DNA from: Pseudomonadota bacterium
GTDB lineage: Bacteria; Pseudomonadota; Alphaproteobacteria; Rhizobiales; Xanthobacteraceae
NCBI GenBank assembly: GCA_023404675.1
Contig: JAEYAW010000030.1
Location: 434,001-498,000, forward strand
Length of the DNA: 64,000 nt
Reading direction: 5' to 3'
Below the pieces are notes generated by a model, which saw only the letters and a program-made list of their open reading frames with translations, ran no database searches and was not told the DNA's origin. Position 1 is the stretch's first letter; every line of letters starts with the position of its first letter. Below are positions 41,531 through 51,331 of this stretch, in pieces. A program made the translations under genes and the position numbers.

Positions 41531-44500
41531 ACGCAGCCTCCGCCACCTGCCGCTCCGCAGCAGGCATTTTCCTGTGAACCATGCTGAATACGACGGGGAC
41601 GAAAATCAGCGTCGTCACCGTTGCAAACATCAGGCCGCCGATCACGGCACGGCCGAGCGGCGCGTTCTGCTCGCCGCCCTCCCCCATGCCGAACGCCATC
41701 GGAGCCATGCCGATCATCATCGCCAGCGCCGTCATCAGCACGGGGCGGAACCGGACGAAGCCTGCCTCCAGCGCAGCGGCAACCGGGTCACCCAGCGCCG
41801 CATAGCGCTCCCGCGCGAAGCTGATGACAAGCACACTGTTGGCGGTGGCAACGCCCATGCACATGATCGCGCCGGTCAGCGCCGGAACCGACAGCGTCGT
41901 GTGGGTTGCGAACAGCATCCACACAATACCTGCAAGCGCCGCCGGCAATGCCGAGACGATGACGAACGGATCGGCCCATGACTGGAAATTGACGACGATC
42001 AGAAGATAGATCAGCACCACCGCACCGAGCAGTCCGAACAGCAGGCCGGAGAAGGCGCTGTTCATGGTCTCCACCTGCCCCAGCAGGACAACGGACGATC
42101 CCTTCGGCACGTCCTGTTCCGTCTCGGCCAGCACCTTGCGGATGTCGGCCGCCACGCCGCCGAGATCGCGGCCCTGCGGCGTCGCGAAGATCTGCACCAT
42201 CGACTGGATATCGTATTGAGAGACCACGGCGCTCGATGCGCCGCGTTCGATCGTGGCGAGGCCGCCGAGGATCGGGGTCGAGGCCGCGCTTGCCGCACTG
42301 ATCGGCATCGTCTCCAGCGCGCTGAGGGAATCGATGCGATGCTGCGGCGTCTGCATCACGATGGAATAGGATACGCCGTTATCGGGATTGAGATAGTAGG
42401 TCGGGGCGACCTGGCTGGAGCCGGCGAGATTGACGACCATGCTGTTGGTCACATCGCGTTCGGTCAGGCCGACATACTGGGCACGGGTCCGATCCACGTC
42501 GATGTTGAAAGTCGGGGCCGCCGGCGACTGCTGGATGCGGACATCGGCGAGCCCGGGAATCCGCCGCAGCCGTCGCACCAGATCATTGGCGTAGGCGAAA
42601 TTGGCCTGCATGTCCCTGCCGCGAATCTGCAGATCGATCGGAGCAGGCGCACCGAAGTTGAGAATCTGGCTGACGATGTCGGCGGGGAGGAACGAGAACG
42701 TCACGCCCGGAAACATCTGCGGCAGTTCGCGCCGCAACACGTTCACATGCACGTCAGTCGGACGATGCCCCTCGCGCAGCTTGATCTGGATATCGCCATC
42801 CTGCGGACCGATGACGCCGGTGTTGTTGTAGATCAGGTTGATGCCGCTCACCGGCATGCCGATGTTGTCCGTGACGGTGTCGATCTCGCTCGGCGGGATC
42901 AGGCGATAGATCGCCCTCTGAATCTCGGCGAAGCGCGCCGAGGTCTCCTCGATGCGCGTGCCGACCTGAACGCGCGCATGCATCAGGATCTGACCGGAAT
43001 CGACCGATGGAAAGAAGTTGCGGCCGAGAAACGGCACCAGCAGGAACGAGGCGGCGACGCATACGGCAAAAATGCCGACGAACAGCGGGCGGTTTCGCAG
43101 GCCCATCGCCAGCACGTCGCGATAGACGAGCCGAGCCCGCTCGAACCGCGCCTCGAAACCGCGCTGGAAACGCACCAGCGGATTGCGCGACGGCTTTTCG
43201 TGACCATGCGTGGCATGTGGCTTGAGCAGATACTTCGCCATTGTCGGCACCAGCGTGCGCGACAGGATGAACGACCAGATCATGGCGAACATCACCGCTT
43301 CCGCCATGGGCACGAACAGATAGCGCGCGACGCCGTCCAGGAAGAACATCGGGACGAACACGATGCAGATGCACAGCAGCGACACGAACGCGGGCGTCAC
43401 GATCTGCTGCGCGCCGTCGAGGATCGAGGTCTCGACATCCTTGCCCTGTTCGAGGTGCCAGTTGATATTCTCGATGGTGACGGTCGCGTCGTCCACCAGG
43501 ATGCCGACCGCCAGCGCAAGCCCGCCCAGCGTCATGATGTTGAGCGTCTCGCCGATCGCAGCCAGCATGATGATCGCGCCCAGCACCGACAGCGGGATCG
43601 ATACCGCGATGATGACGGTGGATCGCCAGCTGCCGAGGAACAGCAGAATCATCACGCTGGTGAGCAGGGCCGCGATCACGCCCTCATGGGCGACGCCGGT
43701 GATGGCTCCGCGCACGAAGGCCGACTGATCGCCGACAAAAGCGATCTTCAAGGCCTCCGGCAGTGCATTCTTGGCCTCGATCACCTTCTGCTTGATGCCG
43801 TCGATGATATCGAGGGTCGAAACCGCGCCGTTCTTGAACACCATCATCAGAACGGACCGATTGCCGTCCACGTGCACGATATTCGTCTGGGGCGGATTGC
43901 CGTCACGGACATGGGCAACATCGCGCACATAAACCATTGCGCCATTGGCGACCTTGATCGGCAGATTGCCGAGATCGGCCATGCGCGTCGGCGAGTTGTT
44001 GAGCTGGATCGTGTACTCGAACTCGCCGATCTTCTGGGTGCCGACCGGCGTGATGAGGTTTTGCGCGGCGAGCGCCGCGGCCACATCCTGCCCCGACAAC
44101 CCTCGCGCGCGCAGCGCCTCCGGATCGAGATCGATCTGCACCTGCCGCTGCTTGCCGCCGAACGGCCAGGGAATCGCCGCGCCCGGAACCGTGATGAGCG
44201 GCGTGCGCAGCTGGTTGATGGCAAGGTCCGCGAGATTCTGCTCGGTCAGGCCGTCGCCCGAAAGCGCCAGCTGGATGATGGGAACCGTGGCCGCGCTGTA
44301 GTTCAGGATCAAGGGCGGCGTCGCGCCGGGCGGCATCTGCCGCAGCAGCGTCTGGGAAATCGCCGTCACCTGCGCATTGGCCGTGCGGATATCGACATTC
44401 GGCTGGAAGTAGATCTTCACGATGCCGAAGCCGGTGTAGGAATTGGCGACGATGTGCTGAATGTCGTTGACCGTCGTGGTCAGCGCCCGCTGGAACGGCG

Positions 44501-44696
44501 TCGTGACCCGGCCCGCCATCTGGTCGGGCGGCAGGCCGGTGTACTGCCAGACCACGCCGATCACGGGAATGCGAATTTCGGGGAAGATGTCCGTCGGCGT
44601 CCGCAGCGCCGCGAGCGGCCCGATGATGAGCAGCAACAAGGCAAGCACGACGAACGTATAAGGCCGGCTCAGAGCGATACGGACGAGCGAGACCAT
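41520..44696 (-). CDS. RND-family efflux permease (AcrB/HAE-1 type)
   Basis: Proton-driven inner-membrane pump, 1058 residues, the full family length. Twelve membrane segments and two large periplasmic loops. The proton-relay Asp pair is in LAVGILVDDATVTIENI, and the second half repeats the pattern (VNFQSWADPFVIVSALP; GMAPMAFGMGEGGEQNAP). Family members export drugs, solvents or metals; the sequence fits the hydrophobe-exporting branch. First gene of a two-gene operon; no regulator is adjacent, and the 153 nt upstream hold only a short GTGC-TTTT-GCAC stem (no gene). Confidence 0.94.
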   Translation of the reverse strand: MVSLVRIALSRPYTFVVLALLLLIIGPLAALRTPTDIFPEIRIPVIGVVWQYTGLPPDQMAGRVTTPFQRALTTTVNDIQHIVANSYTGFGIVKIYFQPNVDIRTANAQVTAISQTLLRQMPPGATPPLILNYSAATVPIIQLALSGDGLTEQNLADLAINQLRTPLITVPGAAIPWPFGGKQRQVQIDLDPEALRARGLSGQDVAAALAAQNLITPVGTQKIGEFEYTIQLNNSPTRMADLGNLPIKVANGAMVYVRDVAHVRDGNPPQTNIVHVDGNRSVLMMVFKNGAVSTLDIIDGIKQKVIEAKNALPEALKIAFVGDQSAFVRGAITGVAHEGVIAALLTSVMILLFLGSWRSTVIIAVSIPLSVLGAIIMLAAIGETLNIMTLGGLALAVGILVDDATVTIENINWHLEQGKDVETSILDGAQQIVTPAFVSLLCICIVFVPMFFLDGVARYLFVPMAEAVMFAMIWSFILSRTLVPTMAKYLLKPHATHGHEKPSRNPLVRFQRGFEARFERARLVYRDVLAMGLRNRPLFVGIFAVCVAASFLLVPFLGRNFFPSVDSGQILMHARVQVGTRIEETSARFAEIQRAIYRLIPPSEIDTVTDNIGMPVSGINLIYNNTGVIGPQDGDIQIKLREGHRPTDVHVNVLRRELPQMFPGVTFSFLPADIVSQILNFGAPAPIDLQIRGRDMQANFAYANDLVRRLRRIPGLADVRIQQSPAAPTFNIDVDRTRAQYVGLTERDVTNSMVVNLAGSSQVAPTYYLNPDNGVSYSIVMQTPQHRIDSLSALETMPISAASAASTPILGGLATIERGASSAVVSQYDIQSMVQIFATPQGRDLGGVAADIRKVLAETEQDVPKGSSVVLLGQVETMNSAFSGLLFGLLGAVVLIYLLIVVNFQSWADPFVIVSALPAALAGIVWMLFATHTTLSVPALTGAIMCMGVATANSVLVISFARERYAALGDPVAAALEAGFVRFRPVLMTALAMMIGMAPMAFGMGEGGEQNAPLGRAVIGGLMFATVTTLIFVPVVFSMVHRKMPAAERQVAEAAYVH

Positions 44697-44849
44697 TCAG
44701 ACCTTCCAGATTGGTAGCCGCCGGGCGCGCCGAGCCATGGTGGCATTCATTCCTTAGAACACCATGCAGGGGCATGGAAGTGCTTTTGCACGGCGCAACG
44801 CCCCGGCATCGGCAGTTCCCGCGCAAAAATCGGGCTTTTCCGCATGCGG

Positions 44850-45698
44850 TCACGGGGTATTGAGCGGACGGCCGCCCTGCTGGCGGCCTGGTGCCGCCAG
44901 ACGAGTGCTATGTGACGCCTGCTGTCTGGCGGACCACGGCGCGAACCAGCCCAGCCCGTCGCGCGTCGATCCGCGCGGGCGATATTCGCAGCCGACGAAG
45001 CCGTCATAGCCGAGCCGGTCCAGTTCGGCGAACAGGAACGGATAGTTCAGTTCGCCCGCGTCCGGCTCGTGGCGGCCGGGAACACCGGCGATCTGAATAT
45101 GGCCGACAACCGGAAGCAGGCTGCGCAGCGCCATCGTAACATCGCCGTGAAGAAGCTGGCGGTGATAGATGTCGAACTGCAACCGGACGTTCGGCAATGC
45201 CATCTCGTCGATCAACTGCAGCGCCAGCGTGAAATCATTGAGAAAGTAGCCGGGAATATCGCGCGAATTGATCGGCTCCAGCGTCAGGGTGATGCCCCGC
45301 GGCGCGACCTGCTCCGCCGTCCACACCACGGCCCGGCGGTAGGCGTCACGATGGACCGGCGATGCGGGATCGGCGAGGCCCGCCAGCAGATGCAGCCGGC
45401 GCACGGCTGTTACATCCGCATAGACCAGCGCCTGCCTCACGGCGGCCTGCAAATCACCAACCCGATCCGGCAGTGCGGCAAATCCTCGTTCGCCGCGCGT
45501 CCAGTCCCCGGCCGGAATGTTAAACAGCGCGGCCGTGAGCGCGCATTGTTCGAGACGCCTGGCAATCGCCTCCGGCGGATGATCGTAAGGAAACAAGCAC
45601 TCGACGGCCGCGAACCCCGCATCCGCCGCCGCCGCGAAGCGATCGAGAAACGGCAGCTCGGTGAACAGGAACGAGAGATTGGCGGCGAAGCGGGGCAT
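44850..45698 (-). CDS. hyi: Hydroxypyruvate isomerase-like sugar-phosphate isomerase family protein
   Basis: Xylose-isomerase-like TIM barrel, 282 residues. MPRFAANLSFLFTELPFLDRF at the start, TLTLEPINSRDIPGYFL with a metal Glu, VRLQFDIYHRQLLHGD, and GHIQIAGVPGRHEPD match hydroxypyruvate isomerase. It has about 20 extra C-terminal residues (from SARQQ) relative to the usual 260. Start at 45698 chosen because the domain begins there; the frame extends to 45773. It follows livF of the second transporter by 93 nt and may process a product of the imported compound (tartronate-semialdehyde/hydroxypyruvate level). Confidence 0.87.
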   Translation of the reverse strand: MPRFAANLSFLFTELPFLDRFAAAADAGFAAVECLFPYDHPPEAIARRLEQCALTAALFNIPAGDWTRGERGFAALPDRVGDLQAAVRQALVYADVTAVRRLHLLAGLADPASPVHRDAYRRAVVWTAEQVAPRGITLTLEPINSRDIPGYFLNDFTLALQLIDEMALPNVRLQFDIYHRQLLHGDVTMALRSLLPVVGHIQIAGVPGRHEPDAGELNYPFLFAELDRLGYDGFVGCEYRPRGSTRDGLGWFAPWSARQQASHSTRLAAPGRQQGGRPLNTP

Positions 45699-45791
45699 GG
45701 CAGAGATGCATTGTTGCGGATCGTCCCTGCTATACGTCGTTCCGCGCCGGCATAACAGCACCAGGTCTTCCAACTGCTGGCTGTCAAAAAT

Positions 45792-46496
45792 TCAAAGCCC
45801 CAGATACGCCTTGCGCACGCCCGGGTTGGCGCTGATCTCCGCCGCCGAGCCCTGCATCAGCACGCGGCCGGTCTGCAGGATGTAGGCGCGGTCGGCGATC
45901 TCCAGCACCTCGGCCATCCGCTGCTCGACGATCAGCACGGTCATACCCGCATCGCGGATGCGCTTCACCGCCTGAAAGATTTCATCCACCAGCTTGGGCA
46001 TGATGCCCTGCGACGGCTCGTCGAGCATCAGCAGGCGCGGCCGCGTCATCAACGCGCGCCCGATGGCGAGCATCTGCTGCTCGCCCCCGGAAAGCGTCTC
46101 GGCGCGCTGGTCGAGCCGTTCCGACAGACGCGGAAACAGGCTGAAGACGAGATCGAGCGGCTGCTCGCGGTCGGTCTTGCCGCGAAACATGTAGCTGCCG
46201 AGCCGCAGGTTGTCGCGCACCGACAGGCGCGGAAACAACCGGCGATTCTCGGGCACGTAAGCAATACCGCGCGCGGTGATGAGATGCTGCGCGATGCCGT
46301 CGATGCGCTCGCCGTCGAAGGTGACGCTTCCCGCGCGCGGCCGCTCCGCGCCGGCGATGGACTTCAGCAGCGTGGACTTGCCCGCGCCGTTCGCCCCGGC
46401 GACGCAGACGATCTCGCCCTTCTCCACCTCGATGGACACGTCGGAAATCGCAACGAGGCCCTGATAGGCCGTGGTCAGATCACGCGCCGACAGCAT
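45792..46496 (-). CDS. livF: Branched-chain-amino-acid-type ABC transporter ATPase, LivF (second system)
   Basis: ATPase, 234 residues: Walker A GANGAGKST, signature LSGGEQQM, Walker B LLMLDEPSQGI, C-terminal AYLGL. Start MLSARDLTTA at 46496 overlaps the livG stop by 17 nt; the frame to 46544 only adds sequence inside livG. Confidence 0.93.
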   Translation of the reverse strand: MLSARDLTTAYQGLVAISDVSIEVEKGEIVCVAGANGAGKSTLLKSIAGAERPRAGSVTFDGERIDGIAQHLITARGIAYVPENRRLFPRLSVRDNLRLGSYMFRGKTDREQPLDLVFSLFPRLSERLDQRAETLSGGEQQMLAIGRALMTRPRLLMLDEPSQGIMPKLVDEIFQAVKRIRDAGMTVLIVEQRMAEVLEIADRAYILQTGRVLMQGSAAEISANPGVRKAYLGL

Positions 46497-47211
46497 GGCG
46501 ATCCCCAAGATAGGCGCTGATGACTTTCGGATCGCGCACGACATCGGCGGGCCTGCCCTGCGTAAGCACCTTGCCGAGATCGAGCACGATGGCGCGGTCG
46601 ACCAGCGGCATCACGATTTCCATGACGTGTTCGACCATCAGCACGGTGACGCCCGAGGCGCGCACCCGCCGCACCAGTTCGACGCCGGTCTGCGCCTCGA
46701 TCGGCGTCAACCCCGTCAGCACCTCGTCCAGCAGCAGCAGCTTGGGCTCGGTCGCCAGCGCGCGCGCCACCTCCAGCCGCCGCTTTTCGGACGGGATCAA
46801 CTGGCTGGCCAGTACATCCGCGCGATGGGCGAGGCCGCAGAACTCCAGCACGTCATGGGCCTTGCGCCGCGCTTCGCGCATCACCGTGGTCCGCACGAGG
46901 CTGCCCACGATGACATTGTCGATCACCGACATGGTCTCGAAGCTCTTCACGACCTGAAACGTGCGCGCGATGCCACGTTCGCAGCGCGCGGCGGCGGGCA
47001 GCGCCGTGACGTCCTGCCCGTCGAACCAGATGGTTCCCTGCGTCGGCGGCAGCACGCCCGCTATCAGATTGAACAGCGTGGACTTGCCCGCGCCGTTCGG
47101 GCCGATCAGCCCGACGATCTCGCCGGGCTCGACAGCGATAGAGACATCGGAGTTGGCGACAAGGCCGCCGAACCGCTGCCAGACCGCGCGGGTTTCGAGA
47201 ATGGGACTCAT
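46480..47211 (-). CDS. livG: Branched-chain-amino-acid-type ABC transporter ATPase, LivG (second system)
   Basis: ATPase, 243 residues: Walker A GPNGAGKST, ARTFQVVKSFETMSV, Walker B LLLLDEVLTGL, and the switch region VEHVMEIVMPLVDR. The signature helix reads LIPSEKRRLEVARAL, a variant of LSGGQ as often in LivG. The ATG overlaps the livM stop by 4 nt. Confidence 0.93.
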   Translation of the reverse strand: MSPILETRAVWQRFGGLVANSDVSIAVEPGEIVGLIGPNGAGKSTLFNLIAGVLPPTQGTIWFDGQDVTALPAAARCERGIARTFQVVKSFETMSVIDNVIVGSLVRTTVMREARRKAHDVLEFCGLAHRADVLASQLIPSEKRRLEVARALATEPKLLLLDEVLTGLTPIEAQTGVELVRRVRASGVTVLMVEHVMEIVMPLVDRAIVLDLGKVLTQGRPADVVRDPKVISAYLGDRHAVGA

Positions 47212-48188
47212 GAGGTGGCCACAGCCTTCCGCCGCGAAAACAGGCCGATCAGCCCCTCCGGCCGCGCCAGCGCGATCACAACGATCAGGCCGCCATAGAC
47301 GATCAGATCAACGCCCCGCCCCGATCCGCCGATATAGGAGCGGGTCAGTTCGGTGAGCGGAATGAGAATGGCCGCGCCCAGCACCGGCCCCCACAACGTG
47401 CCGATGCCGCCCAGCACTGCCGGCAGGGCCATCAGCAGAGAGAAGTGGAAGCTCATTACGCTGTCGGGATCGATATAGGAGACGAACTGCGCGTAAAATC
47501 CGCCGCCCACCGCCGTGAGAAAGGCCGAGACAGCCGCCGCGCCCATCTTGGAATTGAACACGACCACGCCGAGGCTCTCGGCGGCGTCGGGATTGTCCTT
47601 CACGGCGCGCCACCAGAAACCCCACTTGGAGTCTTCCAGCCACCACGTCACGAACCAGGCGACACAGGCGAATGCCAGCGCGAAGTAGAAATACGGCAGC
47701 TTGCTGCGGGTGAACTGGAACGTCAGCCAGCTATCGCGGCGCACCGGGATATCGATGCCAAGCGCCGCGCCGGCCCACTCCCAGTTCAGGAACAAAAGCA
47801 GCGCGATCTCCGCGATCACGATGGTCGCGATCACGAAATAATGCCCCTTGAGGCGGAAGCAGGGATAGCCGAGCCCCATCGCGATCGCCGCCGAGATCAA
47901 GCCGCCCGCGACCATGCCGAACCAGGGCAGGACGCCGAATTTGGTGAAAAGCAACGCGGTCGTATACGCGCCGAGACCGAAATACAGCGCGTGCCCGAGC
48001 GAGATCTGTCCGCAATAGCCGGACAGGATGTTCCAGGCTTGCGACAACGCGGCATACATCAACGTCAGGATCAGGATGTTCTGGACATAGACATCCTTGA
48101 TCACGAGCGGCATGCACGCGGCAAGAGCTGCGAGAATGGCGGCGACGATCAGATCGCGGCGACGACGGCTGGCGAATGAACTGTCCAT
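47208..48188 (-). CDS. livM: Branched-chain-amino-acid-type ABC transporter permease, LivM (second system)
   Basis: Permease, 326 residues, with about nine hydrophobic segments; motif NILSGYCGQISLGHALYFGLGAY and EAA-like VKDNPDAAESLGVVVFNSK. A basic cytoplasmic N-terminus (SRRRRD). The ATG shares one base with the livH stop (TGATG). Confidence 0.93.
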   Translation of the reverse strand: MDSSFASRRRRDLIVAAILAALAACMPLVIKDVYVQNILILTLMYAALSQAWNILSGYCGQISLGHALYFGLGAYTTALLFTKFGVLPWFGMVAGGLISAAIAMGLGYPCFRLKGHYFVIATIVIAEIALLLFLNWEWAGAALGIDIPVRRDSWLTFQFTRSKLPYFYFALAFACVAWFVTWWLEDSKWGFWWRAVKDNPDAAESLGVVVFNSKMGAAAVSAFLTAVGGGFYAQFVSYIDPDSVMSFHFSLLMALPAVLGGIGTLWGPVLGAAILIPLTELTRSYIGGSGRGVDLIVYGGLIVVIALARPEGLIGLFSRRKAVATS

Positions 48189-49066
48189 CAGATCGATCCG
48201 AACAGCCCGCGCGGCCGGATGACGACCACCAGCAGATACACCGCGTAGATACCGATCGACTTCAGCGAGGGCGGCAGGACAAGGGCAGTCATCGCCTCGA
48301 CGAGGCCGACGATGATGCCGCCTGCAAACGCCCCGAACACACTGCCGAACCCGCCGAGCGCGACGGTCACATAGGCGATGGTGGCGAACGAGGCCCCGAC
48401 ATCAGGATAGATGTAGAAGAACATCGCCATGATCGCACCCGCCAAACCGACCAGCGCGCCGCCAAGGCCCCAGCCGAGCGCGAACACCCGGTTCTTGTCG
48501 ATGCCGACCAGCGCCACCGCGCCGGCATCCTCCCGCGTCGCCTCCAGCGCCCGCCCGAAGTCGGTACGGTGGATAAAGAAATAGAGAGCGCCGAACGCGG
48601 CGATCGCCACCAGTCCGCCGACCAGTTGCGGTACCGGCAGATAGATGCCGAGAAACGACACCGTCTTGCCGCCGAGCCACGACTGCGGAATGCTGCGATA
48701 GTCCGGCGTGAAGAAGAACTGTGCGAGACCGCGCAGCGCAACCGCAAGACCAAAGGTCGCGAAGATCTGCACCATGCCGACATTCGTCTTGGCGCGCATG
48801 GCAAAGCGCACGACCAGCACATAGGTCAGCGCGCCCACGATGAACAGCGCCGCCGCAGTGAACGGCCCCGCAACCAGCGGATCAAGCGCGAAGAAGACGA
48901 ACAGCCCGAACGTCGCGTACATCGCCAGCATCAGGAACTCGCCGTGGGCGAAATTCACCACGTCCATGAGGCCGAAGATCAACGCCAGCCCCACCGCGAT
49001 GAGCCCATAGAGCAGCCCCATCAGCAGGCCGCTCGCAAGGCTCTGGATGATCGTCTCCGCTGTCAC
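48188..49066 (-). CDS. livH: Branched-chain-amino-acid-type ABC transporter permease, LivH (second system)
   Basis: Permease, 292 residues, GTG start at 49066. Motifs LLYGLIAVGLALIFGLMDVVNFAHGEF and GRALEATREDAGAVALVGID. It begins 7 nt after the binding-protein stop. Confidence 0.93.
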   Translation of the reverse strand: MTAETIIQSLASGLLMGLLYGLIAVGLALIFGLMDVVNFAHGEFLMLAMYATFGLFVFFALDPLVAGPFTAAALFIVGALTYVLVVRFAMRAKTNVGMVQIFATFGLAVALRGLAQFFFTPDYRSIPQSWLGGKTVSFLGIYLPVPQLVGGLVAIAAFGALYFFIHRTDFGRALEATREDAGAVALVGIDKNRVFALGWGLGGALVGLAGAIMAMFFYIYPDVGASFATIAYVTVALGGFGSVFGAFAGGIIVGLVEAMTALVLPPSLKSIGIYAVYLLVVVIRPRGLFGSI

Positions 49067-49073
49067 GCCCGCC

Positions 49074-50318
49074 TCACTTCATCGGCCAGGTGGCTTCGGC
49101 AACCGCGGCCTGCGGCGGGAAGATCGTGACGAACTTGCCGCCGACATACTGCAGCAGCACCGGATCGGCGTCGTTGTTCTGTCCCGTCTCGTCGAACTTC
49201 ACCCGCTTCCAGGGCATGATCGTCACGTCGCCCGGCATGTCGGTGGCGACCAGCGCCTCGCGGATCTTCTCCCCGTCGGTGGATTTGGCGCGGTTGATGG
49301 CGTCCGCCATCACGATCAGCCCCATGAACTGGCGCGAGGAGTAGTCGTTGAAGTCCTTGCCGGACTTCGCCTTGTAGAGATCGTTGATGGTGCCGACCAT
49401 CGGCCGTTTGGCGGCGAGATCGAGCGAGAAGCTGCCGCGCGAGATCACACCCTCCAGCTTGTCGCCGACGGCATCGTACAGCGCCTTTTCCGAGAATCCA
49501 GCGTCCTGCGCCACGATGGCGTTGGGCTTGTAGCCGAGTTCACCCATGGTCTTCACCAGCAGGATGCCATCCGTCGTGTAGCTCGACGGCATCAGCACAT
49601 CGGCGTTCGCGGACTTGAGCTGTTGCACCTCGGCGGAAAGCGAGGGCGAGTTGGCCCGATACTTGATGTCGGAGAGGATCTTGTAGCCGCGCTCGCCCGC
49701 GAGCTTGGTCTGGGCGTTGGCCGAGTCGGTGCCGAAGATCGTATCCTCGTGGAACAGCGACAGCGTATCGATCTTGGTGCCCTTCTTCTTCATCGCGTCA
49801 AAGAAATCGAACATCGCCTGCGAGAACATCTCGTCATGCGGCGCGGCGCGGAAGTAGAACTTGAGGCCGCGCCGATGCAGGCTCGGCGAGGAGTTGTCCG
49901 CCGACAGGAACGGGATCTGGTAACGCTCGCAAACCTGGCTGACGGTCACGGCCACCGAGCTTTGATATGTTCCGACGATGGCGCAGACCTTGTCCTGCGT
50001 GATCAGGCGCTCGGCCTCGGCGCGGCCCTTCTGCGGATCGGCCTGGTGATCGGCGAAGACGAGGCGGATCTTCGCGCCGCCCAGTCCCGAAAGCCCCTCG
50101 CCCTTCGCCAGCGGAAGCGCGAAGTCGAAATCCTTGTTGATGATCTCGGCCGCGGTGTTGAACGCATGCTGCGCATCCACGCCGATCTGCGCGCTGGAGC
50201 CGGACAGCGGATAGATCACGCCGATCACCACCTCGCTGGTCTGGGCTCGCGCCACCGCGGGAAGAAGTGCTGCGGCCGCCGCGCCGCCGAGCAGAACGTT
50301 ACGCCGATTGATCGTCAT
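49074..50318 (-). CDS. Periplasmic substrate-binding protein of the second Liv-type transporter
   Basis: Type-I periplasmic binding protein, 414 residues, with a twin-arginine-like signal (MTINRRNVLLGGAAAAALLPA, cleavage near ARAQ). Mature start VVIGVIYPLSGSSAQIG. ATG at 50318 is chosen because AAGGAG lies 8 nt upstream; a GTG at 50327 sits too close to it. The ligand is unknown; an amide, cyclic amino acid or ureido compound would suit the neighbouring DUF1445 and carbamoylase genes. Confidence 0.92.
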   Translation of the reverse strand: MTINRRNVLLGGAAAAALLPAVARAQTSEVVIGVIYPLSGSSAQIGVDAQHAFNTAAEIINKDFDFALPLAKGEGLSGLGGAKIRLVFADHQADPQKGRAEAERLITQDKVCAIVGTYQSSVAVTVSQVCERYQIPFLSADNSSPSLHRRGLKFYFRAAPHDEMFSQAMFDFFDAMKKKGTKIDTLSLFHEDTIFGTDSANAQTKLAGERGYKILSDIKYRANSPSLSAEVQQLKSANADVLMPSSYTTDGILLVKTMGELGYKPNAIVAQDAGFSEKALYDAVGDKLEGVISRGSFSLDLAAKRPMVGTINDLYKAKSGKDFNDYSSRQFMGLIVMADAINRAKSTDGEKIREALVATDMPGDVTIMPWKRVKFDETGQNNDADPVLLQYVGGKFVTIFPPQAAVAEATWPMK

Positions 50319-50382
50319 CAAAGCCACTCCTTGTCAGGGCACGCACGCGGATTGTTGAAGGGATCAGATCAAAATCAAAGCC

Positions 50383-51216
50383 TCAAAGCACGGCAAGCTG
50401 CGTATTTTTCAGATCGGTCACGAGCATAAGACCGGGCGCATGGGTGATCGCGAACGCGGGCCGCGCCGCCGCGATCACGGCCTGCGGAGTGACGCCGCAG
50501 GCCCAGAACACGGGAAGTTCGTCATCGGCCACCGGCACCGGGTCGCCGTAGTCCGGCTTGCCGAGATCGGCGATACCGATCATCTGCGGATGACCGATAT
50601 GCACAGGCGCACCATGCACCGAGGGAAAACGGGTGGTGATCTGCACCGCGCGGATCGCCTGCGCCGGTTTGAACGGGCGCATCGACACCACCATCGGTCC
50701 CGCAAACGGTCCTGCCGGCCGGCAGGCGACGTTGGTCCGATACATCGGCACCCGTACGTTCTGTTCAATATGGCGGATCGGCAGACCATCCGCCATCAGC
50801 GCTTCCTCGAAGGAAAACGAGCAACCGATGACGAAGGCGACCAGATCGTCACGCCAGTATTTGATCACATCCGCAGGCTCGTCGATCATCTCGCCCTCGC
50901 GCCAGACACGGTAGAGCGGCACATCCGTGCGAATATCGAGATCGGTGCCGAGCGAGGGGATCATCGGATTTCCAACGTCGGACATGCCGATGATCGGGCA
51001 GGGCTTCGGGTTGAGCTGGCAGAAACGAAGGAAAGCCGCAGCATCCCTCTCGGGCAGGATCACCAGATTGCCTTGCACGTGCCCCGGCGCGAGGCCCGAT
51101 GTAGGCGAGGTGTCGCCGGCCCGCGCCGCAAGTCTGGCGGCGTGGCTTGAAGAGCGCACAGAACCGGCGTCATCGACGCCCGGTGTCCTGGCCGCTGTTA
51201 CGGTATCCAGCCTCAT
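50383..51216 (-). CDS. DUF1445 putative hydro-lyase / D-glutamate-cyclase-like protein
   Basis: Protein of 277 residues of the DUF1445 family. Conserved blocks are GHVQGNLVILPERDAAAFLRFCQLNPKPCPI, VAFVIGCSFSFEEAL, RHIEQNVRVPMYRTN, and FWACGVTPQ near the C-terminus. The mammalian homologue turns D-glutamate into 5-oxo-D-proline; bacterial members are annotated as hydro-lyases. Start at 51216 has GGGGAG 4 nt upstream; the frame to 51270 is an extension into the promoter. It is the first gene of the second Liv operon (64-nt gap), suggesting the transporter brings in its substrate. Confidence 0.85.
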   Translation of the reverse strand: MRLDTVTAARTPGVDDAGSVRSSSHAARLAARAGDTSPTSGLAPGHVQGNLVILPERDAAAFLRFCQLNPKPCPIIGMSDVGNPMIPSLGTDLDIRTDVPLYRVWREGEMIDEPADVIKYWRDDLVAFVIGCSFSFEEALMADGLPIRHIEQNVRVPMYRTNVACRPAGPFAGPMVVSMRPFKPAQAIRAVQITTRFPSVHGAPVHIGHPQMIGIADLGKPDYGDPVPVADDELPVFWACGVTPQAVIAAARPAFAITHAPGLMLVTDLKNTQLAVL

Positions 51217-51290
51217 CAGCTCCCCTTCCCGCTGGAACCGATCTCCGCATGGAAACAAAATAATGTCCAATCGCCAATTCTGATCGAAAT

Positions 51291-51309
51291 TGATAAGATC
51301 GTTTTATCA
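51291..51309. promoter_or_regulatory. Predicted LysR site in the DUF1445/LysR divergent promoter
   Basis: TGATAA-GATCGTT-TTATCA, 6-bp perfect arms in a LysR-like spacing. It lies 22 nt upstream of the LysR ATG and 74 nt from the divergent gene. Confidence 0.5.
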
Positions 51310-51331
51310 GAGAAGCGCGAAAGAGCACGTT

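Noticed and set aside
42216..44717. An 833-codon open frame antisense to the RND permease
   Set aside because: Composition is Arg/His-rich with no domain pattern, and it mirrors the permease codons; a shadow frame in high-GC DNA.
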